64,000 bases of DNA from Lachnospiraceae bacterium. GTDB taxonomy: Bacteria; Bacillota_A; Clostridia; Lachnospirales; Lachnospiraceae. Shown in pieces: positions 45,668 to 53,993 of this stretch. Position 1 is the stretch's first letter. Each line of letters starts with the position of its first letter. Below the pieces are notes generated by a model, which was not told the origin of the DNA, did no database searches, and was given only the letters and a program-made list of their open reading frames with translations. Location of the stretch: assembly GCA_017482005.1 (NCBI GenBank), contig JAFUOI010000003.1, positions 62,001 through 126,000 on the forward strand, written 5' to 3'. A program made the position numbers and the translations under genes.

Positions 45668-46837
45668 ATGAAAAAGATGAAAGTGTTGCTGTTAACAGCG
45701 TTGTCAGTAGCCTGCATTCTTTCAGGATGCGGTAATAATGCAGAGGAGACAGAAGTGCCTGAAACTCCTGTACAGGAAGAGGTTGTTGAGAATGAACCTG
45801 TAGTTGAGGAGATCGTAACAGATCAGGAACCGGAAGCCGGAGAAACACTTCCGGCAGGAAAGCAGAGAAGTTCACTGACAGGTGAAATTATTGATGAAAG
45901 TCTTTGGAAACAGCGTCCGCTTGCGATTATGCTTCCGACAGATAAAGCAGCGCAGCCGCAGTACGGTATCGGAAATGCAGGTGTGTTATATGAGTGTATG
46001 GAAGAGGGAGATATGTCCCGTCAGATGGCGATTATCGAAGATTGGCATGGCATCAAAACATTGGGAAATGTCAGAAGCTGTCGTGACTACTATGTATATT
46101 GGGCGCTTGAATGGGATCCGATTCTTGTTCACTTCGGCGGACCTTTCTATCTTGCAGATGTAACAAAGCGTGAGGATGTACTTAATATTACAGGATGTGC
46201 AGTAAACTCTACTTCTACAGCACCGGGGTGCAATGCATTCTATCGTACATCGGATAAAGCAGTTCCTCATAATGCATATACAAGCGGTGAGGGTCTTGTA
46301 AAAGAGTGTGAAAAATTAGGATATGGTTTGGAACATAATTTCGACAATTTCCGTGCGGAACATTTCGTTTTTGCTACAGATGCTGAAAATACACTTGAGC
46401 AGGCTGCAGGAAGCTTTGATGCAAAAGAAGTAAGTCTTGCAAAAGCATTCCCATACACGAAATCATCTTTAGAGTATGATGAGGCATCCGGTCTTTATAA
46501 GAAAAACCTTTATGAAGCACCTCAGTGTGACGGAACAACAGGTGAACAGCTGACATATGAGAACGTGGTTATCCAGTTTGCGCATTACGAAGTGCGTGAT
46601 GCCAAAGGTTATCTTTCATTCCAGTGTCATGACACAACAAAGGACGGTTACTATATTACAAACGGTAAAGCGGTTCATGTTGTTTGGGGTAAGAAAAATG
46701 ATTATAGCCCGACAAGATTTTATTATGATGATATGACACAGGTAGAATTTAACCCGGGTAAAACATTTATCGCAGTTGTTCAGAATGACCGTTCTGTAAC
46801 AATCGACGGTGTAGAATACAAATCACAGGTGAAATAA
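45668..46837 (+). CDS. DUF3048 (YerB-like) lipoprotein
   Basis: A 389-residue secreted lipoprotein. The signal peptide ends in lipobox ILSGCG (modified Cys near residue 22), followed by a Glu/Pro/Val-rich spacer (about 25-65). The remainder resembles DUF3048: an N-terminal block with RPLAIMLPTDKAAQPQYGI near 83 and NVRSCRDYYVYWA near 135, and a C-terminal block with GKNDYSP-type ending (KKNDYSPTRFYYDD near 345). Function is unknown; the Bacillus homologue is YerB. ATG 45668 follows GAAGGTG. It has its own promoter and strong terminator. Confidence 0.88.
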   Translation: MKKMKVLLLTALSVACILSGCGNNAEETEVPETPVQEEVVENEPVVEEIVTDQEPEAGETLPAGKQRSSLTGEIIDESLWKQRPLAIMLPTDKAAQPQYGIGNAGVLYECMEEGDMSRQMAIIEDWHGIKTLGNVRSCRDYYVYWALEWDPILVHFGGPFYLADVTKREDVLNITGCAVNSTSTAPGCNAFYRTSDKAVPHNAYTSGEGLVKECEKLGYGLEHNFDNFRAEHFVFATDAENTLEQAAGSFDAKEVSLAKAFPYTKSSLEYDEASGLYKKNLYEAPQCDGTTGEQLTYENVVIQFAHYEVRDAKGYLSFQCHDTTKDGYYITNGKAVHVVWGKKNDYSPTRFYYDDMTQVEFNPGKTFIAVVQNDRSVTIDGVEYKSQVK

Positions 46838-46852
46838 AAATTCAAAGACAAA

Positions 46853-46889
46853 ATGGGCATAGAATGTAAGATTTACAATCTATGCCCAT
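46853..46889. terminator. Long hairpin between convergent genes (bidirectional terminator)
   Basis: An 11-bp perfect stem (46853-46863 with 46879-46889), one A-A mismatch, then a 5-bp inner stem (46865-46869 with 46873-46877) closing on a 3-base loop. It lies between the lipoprotein gene and the leftward fucosyltransferase-like gene. T runs on both sides are poor. Confidence 0.7.
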
Positions 46890-46918
46890 AATTTATGTCT
46901 GAAATAAAATACAGTGAT

Positions 46919-47701
46919 TTATTCGTCTTCGCCGGCGACACATTTCGGAATGCCGTTCCAGTCTGCAGCGATATCCGTAAAAGATGAAAAATAGCTTCCG
47001 ATAATCTTGTCGGTGCGCGCAAGACACATAAGGTCAAGAAGAGCATCTTTGATTCCGGTGATACTGTCGCGGGACAGATCCCTGGTCTCATTGGAGATGA
47101 TGCGGTCCGGGAACAGCCGGCGGAGATTTTCTTCCTCGGAAAGATCGTCAGTTGCCAAATAAAATCTGGTATCCGGGAACAGGTCGATTTCTTTTTGCAT
47201 GGAATCAACAAAGGCCTGTGTGGAACTTTTTCCGATGGCAGGTTTATTGTCTGTTCTGCGGATATGGACGCCGACATTGTGGGAACCATAAGAAGAGGTG
47301 AGCCGCTTAATACGCTCAGAAATTTCGGCAGTCGGTACAAAAGATGAATAGTCATGACACTCAAAAAAATGTTCCTCAGTTGCAATGTACAGCGGGCAGT
47401 CAAGGGTCTTTTGGAATTCTTCCGTCAGGCCGGAAGCGTCACGGTTGCTTCGTATATCATCGTTTCCGATGCGCCTGCGTGTAAACTGATAAAAGAGCTT
47501 GACCGGATTCCATTTGGAGCGGATATTTAAGACGGTGAAGGCATCTGTTGTTTCGAAAAGTTCTTCAAACGGGCAGCCGAGTTCGGCGTTGATGTTCCAG
47601 ATGACTTTCAGCTTCTTGTTTTGCTTTTTGGCGAGCACCAAAGCGGAATTAATGGCGCGCATTCTATTGCACAAACCACCTATCGGTTGTATTATTAACA
47701 T
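46919..47701 (-). CDS. Fucosyltransferase-like GT-B glycosyltransferase
   Basis: A 260-residue leftward gene. It opens with IIQPIGGLCNRMRAI, a GLxNR-type nucleotide-binding start, and has VHIRRTDN near residue 152 and GSYFSSFTDIA near 240. These match the peptide motifs I-III of alpha-1,6/O-fucosyltransferases (NodZ-like). GDP-fucose as donor is plausible, but no GDP-fucose synthesis gene is in the window. ATG 47701 (minus strand) follows GCAGGA; an upstream ATG at 47740 would overlap the promoter. It is the only leftward gene within the glycan cluster's first half. Confidence 0.78.
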   Translation of the reverse strand: MLIIQPIGGLCNRMRAINSALVLAKKQNKKLKVIWNINAELGCPFEELFETTDAFTVLNIRSKWNPVKLFYQFTRRRIGNDDIRSNRDASGLTEEFQKTLDCPLYIATEEHFFECHDYSSFVPTAEISERIKRLTSSYGSHNVGVHIRRTDNKPAIGKSSTQAFVDSMQKEIDLFPDTRFYLATDDLSEEENLRRLFPDRIISNETRDLSRDSITGIKDALLDLMCLARTDKIIGSYFSSFTDIAADWNGIPKCVAGEDE

Positions 47702-47757
47702 AGTATGTCCTGCTTTCTGATTGATTTGTGAGTGGGTCAAACCAACTCTCTTTTAAC

Positions 47758-47766
47758 AGTATAGCA
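47758..47766 (-). promoter_or_regulatory. Extended -10 promoter for the leftward fucosyltransferase-like gene
   Basis: On the minus strand TGC-TATACT spans 47766-47758, an extended -10 element about 57 bases before the start codon. No clear -35. Confidence 0.4.
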
Positions 47767-47793
47767 AAAGAAGGAACAAATTGGGAGTATTTT

Positions 47794-49056
47794 ATGAAAA
47801 TCGTATTGGTAAACACAGTATCCGGTGTCGGAAGTGTCGGACGGATTTGTGTGGATTTATATGAGACAATGGAAAAAAACGGGCATGAACCGTATATTGC
47901 GGTGGGGCGAAGCGTCCTTCCGTCGGATATAAGAGGATTCAAAATTGGAAATAAATGGGATTTCGGATGTCATGTGCTGAGAAACTTTTTTCAGGGAGGT
48001 TCCGGATTCGGTTCTGCCGGTGTAACCAAAAAGTTAATTACATGGCTTAAAGATGTGCAGCCTGATGTGATTCATCTGCACAATATTCACGGATTTTATT
48101 TGCAAACGGAAGATTTGTTTGCATATTTGAAAAAAAGTGATACAGCGGTCGTATGGACTCTGCATGACTGTTGGCCCTTTACCGGTCACTGTGCATATTT
48201 TGATTATGTCGGATGTGACAAGTGGAGAGATGGCGGATGTCATGATTGTGCAGTGCATGCGAAGGTATATCCGTACGCACTTTTTAAGGACAATACAAAG
48301 TGGAATTATAATGCAAAGAAAAATGCATATACAGGTGTCAAAAACCTTACGATTGTAACACCGAGCCACTGGCTTGCAGAGCTTGTAAAGAATTCGTTTT
48401 TGAAGGAATATCCGGTGGAAGTGATTCCGAACGGTATTAATCTGGATGTGTTTTGTCCGGATGAGAGTGAAAAACCGGATCAGTCGGAAGCAGCCGGTAA
48501 GCCGGAGGCAACAGAAGTGAACCGAAAAGAATACAACATCCTTGGGGTGGCGAACCGATGGGAAGCGCGCAAGGGACTGGATTATTTTGAAAAACTTGCA
48601 AAACAGCTTCCTAAGGAATACAAAATTACGCTGGTTGGTGTGGACCGCCGGCAGGCAAAGAGACTGACACGGGATTATGCGGAGGGAAAGATTACGCCGA
48701 TTATGCGCACTGAGAGTACTGCGCAGCTTGCACAGCTTTACCGCAATGCGGATGTGTATGTCAATGCAACACTGGAAGATAATTTTCCGACGACAAATCT
48801 GGAAGCACTTGCGTGCGGAACTCCGGTTGTAACATTTGCCACAGGCGGAAGCGGTGAATCGTTGACAGAGAAAAGCGGTCTTGTTGTACCGAAAGGTGAT
48901 GAGAATGCTTTGCGCGCAGCCATTGTTGATGTGTGTGAGACAGGACGCTTTAAGAAAGAAGATTGCAGGCAAAGAGCCCTTTGCTTTGAAAGAGGAGACA
49001 GATATGCACAATACATTGCGCTCTATCAGCGCGTTGCTAAGCAAAAAATGTCATAG
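47794..49056 (+). CDS. GT4 family glycosyltransferase
   Basis: A 420-residue GT-B fold retaining glycosyltransferase. The N-terminal domain starts MKIVLVNTVSGVGSVGR and contains DVIHLHNIHGF near 92. The C-terminal domain has IPNGINLDVF near 212 and the E-x7-E donor motif in NFPTTNLEALACGTP near 330-345. A short Pro/Glu/Ala insertion (about 227-245) separates the domains. Cys-rich WTLHDCWPFTGHCAYFDYVGC resembles WcaL-type polysaccharide enzymes. GGGAG at 47783-47787 sets ATG 47794. Confidence 0.92.
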   Translation: MKIVLVNTVSGVGSVGRICVDLYETMEKNGHEPYIAVGRSVLPSDIRGFKIGNKWDFGCHVLRNFFQGGSGFGSAGVTKKLITWLKDVQPDVIHLHNIHGFYLQTEDLFAYLKKSDTAVVWTLHDCWPFTGHCAYFDYVGCDKWRDGGCHDCAVHAKVYPYALFKDNTKWNYNAKKNAYTGVKNLTIVTPSHWLAELVKNSFLKEYPVEVIPNGINLDVFCPDESEKPDQSEAAGKPEATEVNRKEYNILGVANRWEARKGLDYFEKLAKQLPKEYKITLVGVDRRQAKRLTRDYAEGKITPIMRTESTAQLAQLYRNADVYVNATLEDNFPTTNLEALACGTPVVTFATGGSGESLTEKSGLVVPKGDENALRAAIVDVCETGRFKKEDCRQRALCFERGDRYAQYIALYQRVAKQKMS

Positions 49057-51262
49057 TTTAAAAAATCAGAGACAGAGAAACAGGATTCCGGGAGCCCTCG
49101 GAGGGGTAATGACAGGTTCTCTTGTTTTACTTTTTGTATTTGTTGTGGTGCTGATCGGTATGGCGGCGACAACATTGGAGGAGGGGACGTATCTTTGGCG
49201 GAACATAAGCAGACCCTTGATTACGGGACTTGTCATAAGTGCTACTCTTTTTCTCGGAATTTTTCTTTCGGTGATTTACAAAACGTTAAACTGTTGCAGT
49301 GAAAAAGCTCTTCGCATATTAGAAGGGGTTATACTGACAGCAGGAGTACTTCTGCAGTTTGTCTTTTTGTTTTATTACAGAAGTGCGTATTTGTTTGATA
49401 CGGCCTTTGTGTCAGGGGCAGCATCATCTCTTGCCCTGACGGGTGAAGTCGCTCCGGAGGCACTGTACTATATGTCGGTCTATCCGAACCAGAATGCGTT
49501 TGCAGTAGTCACAAGTTTTTTGTGGAAGATGTGCACTATGGTTGGGCTGGAATCTGCCCGGATACCTCTTGTGCTCAATGCTGTCAACATGATCAGTATT
49601 GATGTGAGTCTTATTATCATGTCTATGACTATAGGACAGTATAGACGGGATATTTCACGTGCGCAGAGAGTGATGGTTCTGCTTTTTACGGCGATGAATC
49701 CGTTTATTTACATAGGGGTATCCTATTACTATACAATTACCTTATCCATGCCGTTTTTTATGATTATAATGTATGGATTTGTCAGAGCGTTGCGCGATGA
49801 GAAAGAGATGAGGCTGTGGTTTTATATTGTATGGGGTGCGGCATTAGCCATAAGATATTTGTTCCGGGCGACGACGGTGATTGTTCTGATTGCCGGGGTT
49901 TTCTGCCTTGTTGCTTTCAAAAAAATAAGAAAAAAGCAACTGATTGCATTGCTTGCGTTCTTACTTGTTTTCTTTTCGGGCAGCAGATTGTGTGAAAGAG
50001 TAATCGGAATTGACACAACGGATACGGCGTTCCCTGCGACACATTGGATCATGATGTCTATGACATCTCCCGGATGTCACAATGCAGAGGATGAGCAGTT
50101 TACGGCTTCCTTTTCTTCGAGGGAGGAGAAAAAGGAAGCGGTGCTTGAACGGATGCGGGATAAGGCGCAGAATCTCGGAGTTGAGGGATTTGCGGGACTT
50201 GCATTTGCCAAAATGAAAAATACCTGGGCAGACGGAACAAACGGATATCCGCTTTTTCTGGAGCAATGTCTGAATACAGGAGTTGGTTACGAGGAAATTT
50301 TCGGAGGACACAAGGATGCTGTTGTGCTGTATCATCAGGCGTACTGGCTGTTGATGCTGCTGGGAATTGCAAAGACTGTGGGTTGCAGTCTGCTGACAGG
50401 AAGAAGAGATTTTTTCATGGCAGAACTGACAGTTTTAGGTGCATTTTTGTTTTACCTGCTTTGGGAGACAGGAACGCAGTACAGTCTTCCTTTTTTTCAG
50501 ATATTTACCATTCTTGCTCTTGCGGGTATGATACCGTGGGAATCGGAAAATTCCCGGGGGACAGATGATTTTCGGGAAGATAAAAAAGACAGCCCGACGG
50601 GAGTATATATGAAGAAAGCTGTCTGCCTGTTTGCCGGTTGCAGCATTCTTTTCCTGGTTGCATTTTTTATAAAAGAAACGAATCTGTTTACAAAATATAA
50701 GAGCGAGTTTACCCATCCGATTGTATTGCAGTATCTGGCAAATTATGAGTTGGAAGTGAAGGCGGGAGAAGAAATTGTTCAGGAATTTTGTACGGATCAA
50801 CCTTTTAACCGGATATTGTTCCAGTTCCGCAATGACGATTCACAGTCGGACGCAGTCTATGAAGTGAAAGTGGCAGGAGAAAAAAGCGGGACCGTTACGG
50901 GCACAGAAATTATAGCCAAAGGGCAGCCTGCAATAGGCGGAGTTTTTCTTGAAATGCCTGTCGTGAGGCCGGAGGAGAAAGAGAACTTCCGTATCAACAT
51001 CCGGAAAACAGCGGGAAGTGAAGACCATAATCTGCGATTTGTGACATACCGCATGGGTGCGTACGATGCTTATGCAAACGGAAGTCTGACGATAAACGGT
51101 CACAGGACAACGCAGGATTTGGTTTACACTGTCACATGCAGCGACGTGGATAGTTACACAACAACAAAACGATATACAGTTTTTGCAATCATGGCAGTTT
51201 TGTTGTATACTATAACCACGTTATGCTTTATGGAGATATGGAAATGCAGAAAGTCTCAGTGA
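49004..51262 (+). CDS. Large GT-C-like membrane protein with C-terminal extracytoplasmic domain
   Basis: A 752-residue protein with about thirteen membrane segments (residues about 30-560), a cytoplasmic linker, another segment near 535-555, an extracytoplasmic beta-rich domain (about 575-715) and a final membrane helix. It has a short motif YMSVYPNQNAF near 155 common in bacterial GT39-like proteins. I infer a lipid-linked-sugar glycosyltransferase or polymerase, with low certainty on substrate. ATG 49004 follows AGGAG at 48993 and overlaps the GT4 gene by 53 bases. The C-terminal domain looks like the free-standing protein at 38260. Confidence 0.75.
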   Translation: MHNTLRSISALLSKKCHSLKNQRQRNRIPGALGGVMTGSLVLLFVFVVVLIGMAATTLEEGTYLWRNISRPLITGLVISATLFLGIFLSVIYKTLNCCSEKALRILEGVILTAGVLLQFVFLFYYRSAYLFDTAFVSGAASSLALTGEVAPEALYYMSVYPNQNAFAVVTSFLWKMCTMVGLESARIPLVLNAVNMISIDVSLIIMSMTIGQYRRDISRAQRVMVLLFTAMNPFIYIGVSYYYTITLSMPFFMIIMYGFVRALRDEKEMRLWFYIVWGAALAIRYLFRATTVIVLIAGVFCLVAFKKIRKKQLIALLAFLLVFFSGSRLCERVIGIDTTDTAFPATHWIMMSMTSPGCHNAEDEQFTASFSSREEKKEAVLERMRDKAQNLGVEGFAGLAFAKMKNTWADGTNGYPLFLEQCLNTGVGYEEIFGGHKDAVVLYHQAYWLLMLLGIAKTVGCSLLTGRRDFFMAELTVLGAFLFYLLWETGTQYSLPFFQIFTILALAGMIPWESENSRGTDDFREDKKDSPTGVYMKKAVCLFAGCSILFLVAFFIKETNLFTKYKSEFTHPIVLQYLANYELEVKAGEEIVQEFCTDQPFNRILFQFRNDDSQSDAVYEVKVAGEKSGTVTGTEIIAKGQPAIGGVFLEMPVVRPEEKENFRINIRKTAGSEDHNLRFVTYRMGAYDAYANGSLTINGHRTTQDLVYTVTCSDVDSYTTTKRYTVFAIMAVLLYTITTLCFMEIWKCRKSQ

Positions 51263-51987
51263 TTACGATGACATATAATGACTGCACGCATTTAAAACAG
51301 TGTGCGGAGCAGATATTGAAGCAGAATTATGACAATTTGGAATATATTATCGTGGATGGCGGTTCCACAGACGGTACGAAAGAGTATTTGGAGCAGCTGA
51401 AGGCACAGCACGGAGAGAAAGTCCGATATGTATCGGAGCCGGATGAGGGGCTTTATGATGCCCTTAACAAAGGGATCCGCATGGCGACCGGAGATATTGT
51501 CGGTCTGATGTGCGATGAATTTGCCAACGAACATGTCGTTACGGATATGGTAAAAGTAATGCAGGAGCAGAAGGCGGACGGTATTCACGGAGACCTTGAT
51601 TATGTCCAGGACGGAAGAACCGTGCGCAAATGGCGCATGGGCAACGGAACCATCAACGCCGGATGGATGCCGGCTCACCCGACCCTGTATTTAAAAAAAG
51701 AAATCTACCAAAACTACGGTTTATATAAAACAAATTATAAAATAGCCGCAGATTATGAGTTTATCATCCGTATATTAAAGGATGGAAAAACGAAACTTGC
51801 CTATATACCGGAGGTTCTTGTCCATATGTATCACGGTGAGACATCTGCCAGTACCGGAGGACTTTCGAATTATATGGATTCGTTTTTCGAGGCGAGAAGG
51901 GCACTTTGCGAAAATAAAATGCCCCACCCGACATGGACATGCATTCGCAGAACGTTCCGTGTTCTTGCCCAGTTTACGCACAGATAG
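51244..51987 (+). CDS. GT2 family glycosyltransferase
   Basis: A 247-residue GT-A enzyme: VSVITMTYNDCTHLKQC, VDGGSTDGTKEYL near 36, and HPTLYLKKEIYQNYGLY near 155, a block common in GT2 enzymes of colanic acid or O-antigen type loci. The usual DSDD motif is replaced by MCDEFANE near 91, so the metal-binding Asp sits in a Cys-Asp-Glu context. GGAG at 51232-51235 supports ATG 51244; it overlaps the previous gene by 19 bases. Confidence 0.88.
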   Translation: MQKVSVITMTYNDCTHLKQCAEQILKQNYDNLEYIIVDGGSTDGTKEYLEQLKAQHGEKVRYVSEPDEGLYDALNKGIRMATGDIVGLMCDEFANEHVVTDMVKVMQEQKADGIHGDLDYVQDGRTVRKWRMGNGTINAGWMPAHPTLYLKKEIYQNYGLYKTNYKIAADYEFIIRILKDGKTKLAYIPEVLVHMYHGETSASTGGLSNYMDSFFEARRALCENKMPHPTWTCIRRTFRVLAQFTHR

Positions 51988-51999
51988 GAAAGGAATTGC

Positions 52000-52704
52000 A
52001 TGAAAAGCTTAGTGATTATCCCGGCTTATAACGAGGAAAAAAGCATACTCCGCACGGTGGAAGACATACGGAAAAATGCGCCGGAGTTTGATTATATTAT
52101 TATCAATGACTGTTCGACGGATCAGACACTTTCGATCTGCCGGAAAGAAGGCATACCCGTCCTTAATCTCCCGATCAATCTCGGAATCGGAGGAGCGGTA
52201 CAGACGGGTTATTTGTATGCCAAGAAAAACCATTACGACTATGCGGTACAGTTTGACGGTGACGGACAACATGATGCTGCATTTTTGCAGGATATGCGTG
52301 ATTATATGGCAGAGCATGAGCTCAATATGCTGATCGGATCCCGTTTTATCGAAAAAGAAGGATTTCAGTCAAGCGGACTGCGCCGTTTCGGAATCCGGTA
52401 TTTTTCATTGCTGATCCGCATGATCACAGGAAAGAAGATTACGGATCCGACATCCGGAATGCGAATGGCGGACAAGTCGGTGATCGCAATGTATGCAGAC
52501 TGCTATCCGAAGGATTATCCGGAACCGGAGAGTGTTGTGGCAATTCTGCAGGCCGGAAAAAAAGTAGAAGAATATCCGGTTGTGATGCGGGAGAGAATGG
52601 ACGGAGTTTCTTCCATCTCCCCAATGAAATCCGTGTACTATATGATCAAAGTGACACTTGCTATTTTAGTGGAGTGGATACGCAGAAAGGAATATAAAAA
52701 ATGA
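52000..52704 (+). CDS. Polyprenyl-phosphate glycosyltransferase-like GT2 (DPM1 type)
   Basis: A 234-residue GT-A enzyme resembling dolichol/undecaprenyl-phosphate mannosyl- or glucosyltransferases: VIIPAYNEEKSI at the start, NDCSTDQT near 40, GIGGAVQTGY near 66, and the QFDGDGQHD metal motif near 85. It lacks C-terminal membrane segments; the next gene encodes a DUF2304 membrane protein, the usual partner. It likely makes the polyprenyl-linked sugar donor used by the GT-C proteins of this region. Overlaps the next gene by four bases. Confidence 0.88.
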   Translation: MKSLVIIPAYNEEKSILRTVEDIRKNAPEFDYIIINDCSTDQTLSICRKEGIPVLNLPINLGIGGAVQTGYLYAKKNHYDYAVQFDGDGQHDAAFLQDMRDYMAEHELNMLIGSRFIEKEGFQSSGLRRFGIRYFSLLIRMITGKKITDPTSGMRMADKSVIAMYADCYPKDYPEPESVVAILQAGKKVEEYPVVMRERMDGVSSISPMKSVYYMIKVTLAILVEWIRRKEYKK

Positions 52705-53108
52705 TGACAGTCAAACTACAGATTATCATCGGTATCTGTCTGCTGATGGCACTTACGGTGATTATCTATATGATCAAAAAAAGAAGTCTTGATCTGAAAT
52801 ACGCACTTTCGTGGCTTTTGGCACTGGTGTTTGTACTGATTTTGGATATTTTTCCGATACTGCTTGTAAAATTGTCAGCGGCACTGGGAGTCTGGGCTCC
52901 GGTCAACATGATCTTTTTCCTTGGATTCTGTTTTTCGCTTCTGATTATTTTTACGCTTACGGTCATGCTTTCAAGAATGGCGGAGCGTGTGCGGAAGTTG
53001 TCCCAGGCGGTGGCGCTGAATGAGGAAAAACTGGAACGCCTCGGCAAGCAGGCAGAAGAAATGAAAAAGCAGATTTCGGCAAAGAATGAAACGATAGAAG
53101 AGAGGTAA
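52701..53108 (+). CDS. DUF2304 family membrane protein
   Basis: A 135-residue membrane protein with three hydrophobic segments (about 4-22, 35-55, 68-88) and a charged coiled-coil C-terminal tail (about 95-135). The KRSLDLKYALSW block near 27-38 is the DUF2304 signature. It is normally encoded next to DPM1-type GT2 enzymes and probably anchors the partner to the membrane. ATGATG at 52701 offers two starts; the first overlaps the GT2 stop. Confidence 0.85.
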   Translation: MMTVKLQIIIGICLLMALTVIIYMIKKRSLDLKYALSWLLALVFVLILDIFPILLVKLSAALGVWAPVNMIFFLGFCFSLLIIFTLTVMLSRMAERVRKLSQAVALNEEKLERLGKQAEEMKKQISAKNETIEER

Positions 53109-53115
53109 TCCGATT

Positions 53116-53967
53116 ATGAAAAAACTTATTATTACAGGATGTAACGGTCAGCTGGGCAAAGCGATGAACGAGCAGCTTTCGGGAAATGCAGAGTACGAAT
53201 GCATCAATACCGATGTGGCAGAGCTGGATATTACGAATATCGATGCAGTTATGAAAATGGCGCGGGAGGTAAAACCGTATGCAATCGTCAACTGTGCAGC
53301 GCACACAAACGTAAACGCGTGCGAATCGCAGCAGGATCTTGCATATAAGATTAATGCAATCGGACCGAGAAACTTAAGTATTGCAGCGACGGAAACAGGT
53401 GCAAAGCTGATTCAGGTTTCCACCGATTATGTTTTTCCGGGCGATGAGAATAGAGCACTCATCGAGTTCGATGCGGTCGGACCGAAGAGTGTGTACGGCG
53501 CAACCAAGTTAGCCGGTGAGAACTTTGTAAAGGAGTTTGCAAAGGATTACTTTATTTTGAGAACCGCATGGCTTTACGGAGAAGGAAAGAACTTTGTCCG
53601 CACAATGCTCGGTGCAGCACAGACCAATGATAAAGTGAGAGTTGTGGGAGACCAGTTTGGCTCTCCGACAAGTGCAAGTGAGTTAGCAAAAGCTATCTGC
53701 TATCTGCTTCCTACCGAGAATTACGGAACGTTCCATGCTACATGTGAAGGAAGTTGCAGCTGGGCGGATTTCACCAAGGAGTTTTATCGTCTTGCAGGAC
53801 TTTCCACAGAGGTGGAAGTGATTACAACTGCGGAGTATCCGACACCTGCAGCAAGACCTGCCTACTCTATTTTGGAAAATTATATGTTTAAATTGACAAC
53901 GGATTTTATGTTCAAAGACTGGCATGATGCAATTGCAGAGTATATGGCAGCAGAACTTAAGAAATAA
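53116..53967 (+). CDS. rfbD: dTDP-4-dehydrorhamnose reductase
   Basis: A 283-residue short-chain dehydrogenase-type enzyme, final step of dTDP-L-rhamnose synthesis. The NADPH-binding GCNGQLGKAM is at residue 8, the STDYVF motif near 103 and catalytic YxxxK in VYGATK near 127. The C-terminal substrate domain has RPAYSILEN near 250, typical of RmlD. rmlA, rmlB and rmlC are not in the window, so they must lie elsewhere. Rhamnose is thus a probable component of the surface polymer. Confidence 0.93.
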   Translation: MKKLIITGCNGQLGKAMNEQLSGNAEYECINTDVAELDITNIDAVMKMAREVKPYAIVNCAAHTNVNACESQQDLAYKINAIGPRNLSIAATETGAKLIQVSTDYVFPGDENRALIEFDAVGPKSVYGATKLAGENFVKEFAKDYFILRTAWLYGEGKNFVRTMLGAAQTNDKVRVVGDQFGSPTSASELAKAICYLLPTENYGTFHATCEGSCSWADFTKEFYRLAGLSTEVEVITTAEYPTPAARPAYSILENYMFKLTTDFMFKDWHDAIAEYMAAELKK

Positions 53968-53993
53968 AAGAAAAAAGAAATGAGGATATAATT

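Noticed and set aside
48034..49044. Leftward open frame of 336 codons inside the GT4 gene
   Set aside because: Antisense shadow: the + strand protein has clear GT4 motifs throughout, and the antisense product is unlike any known protein pattern.
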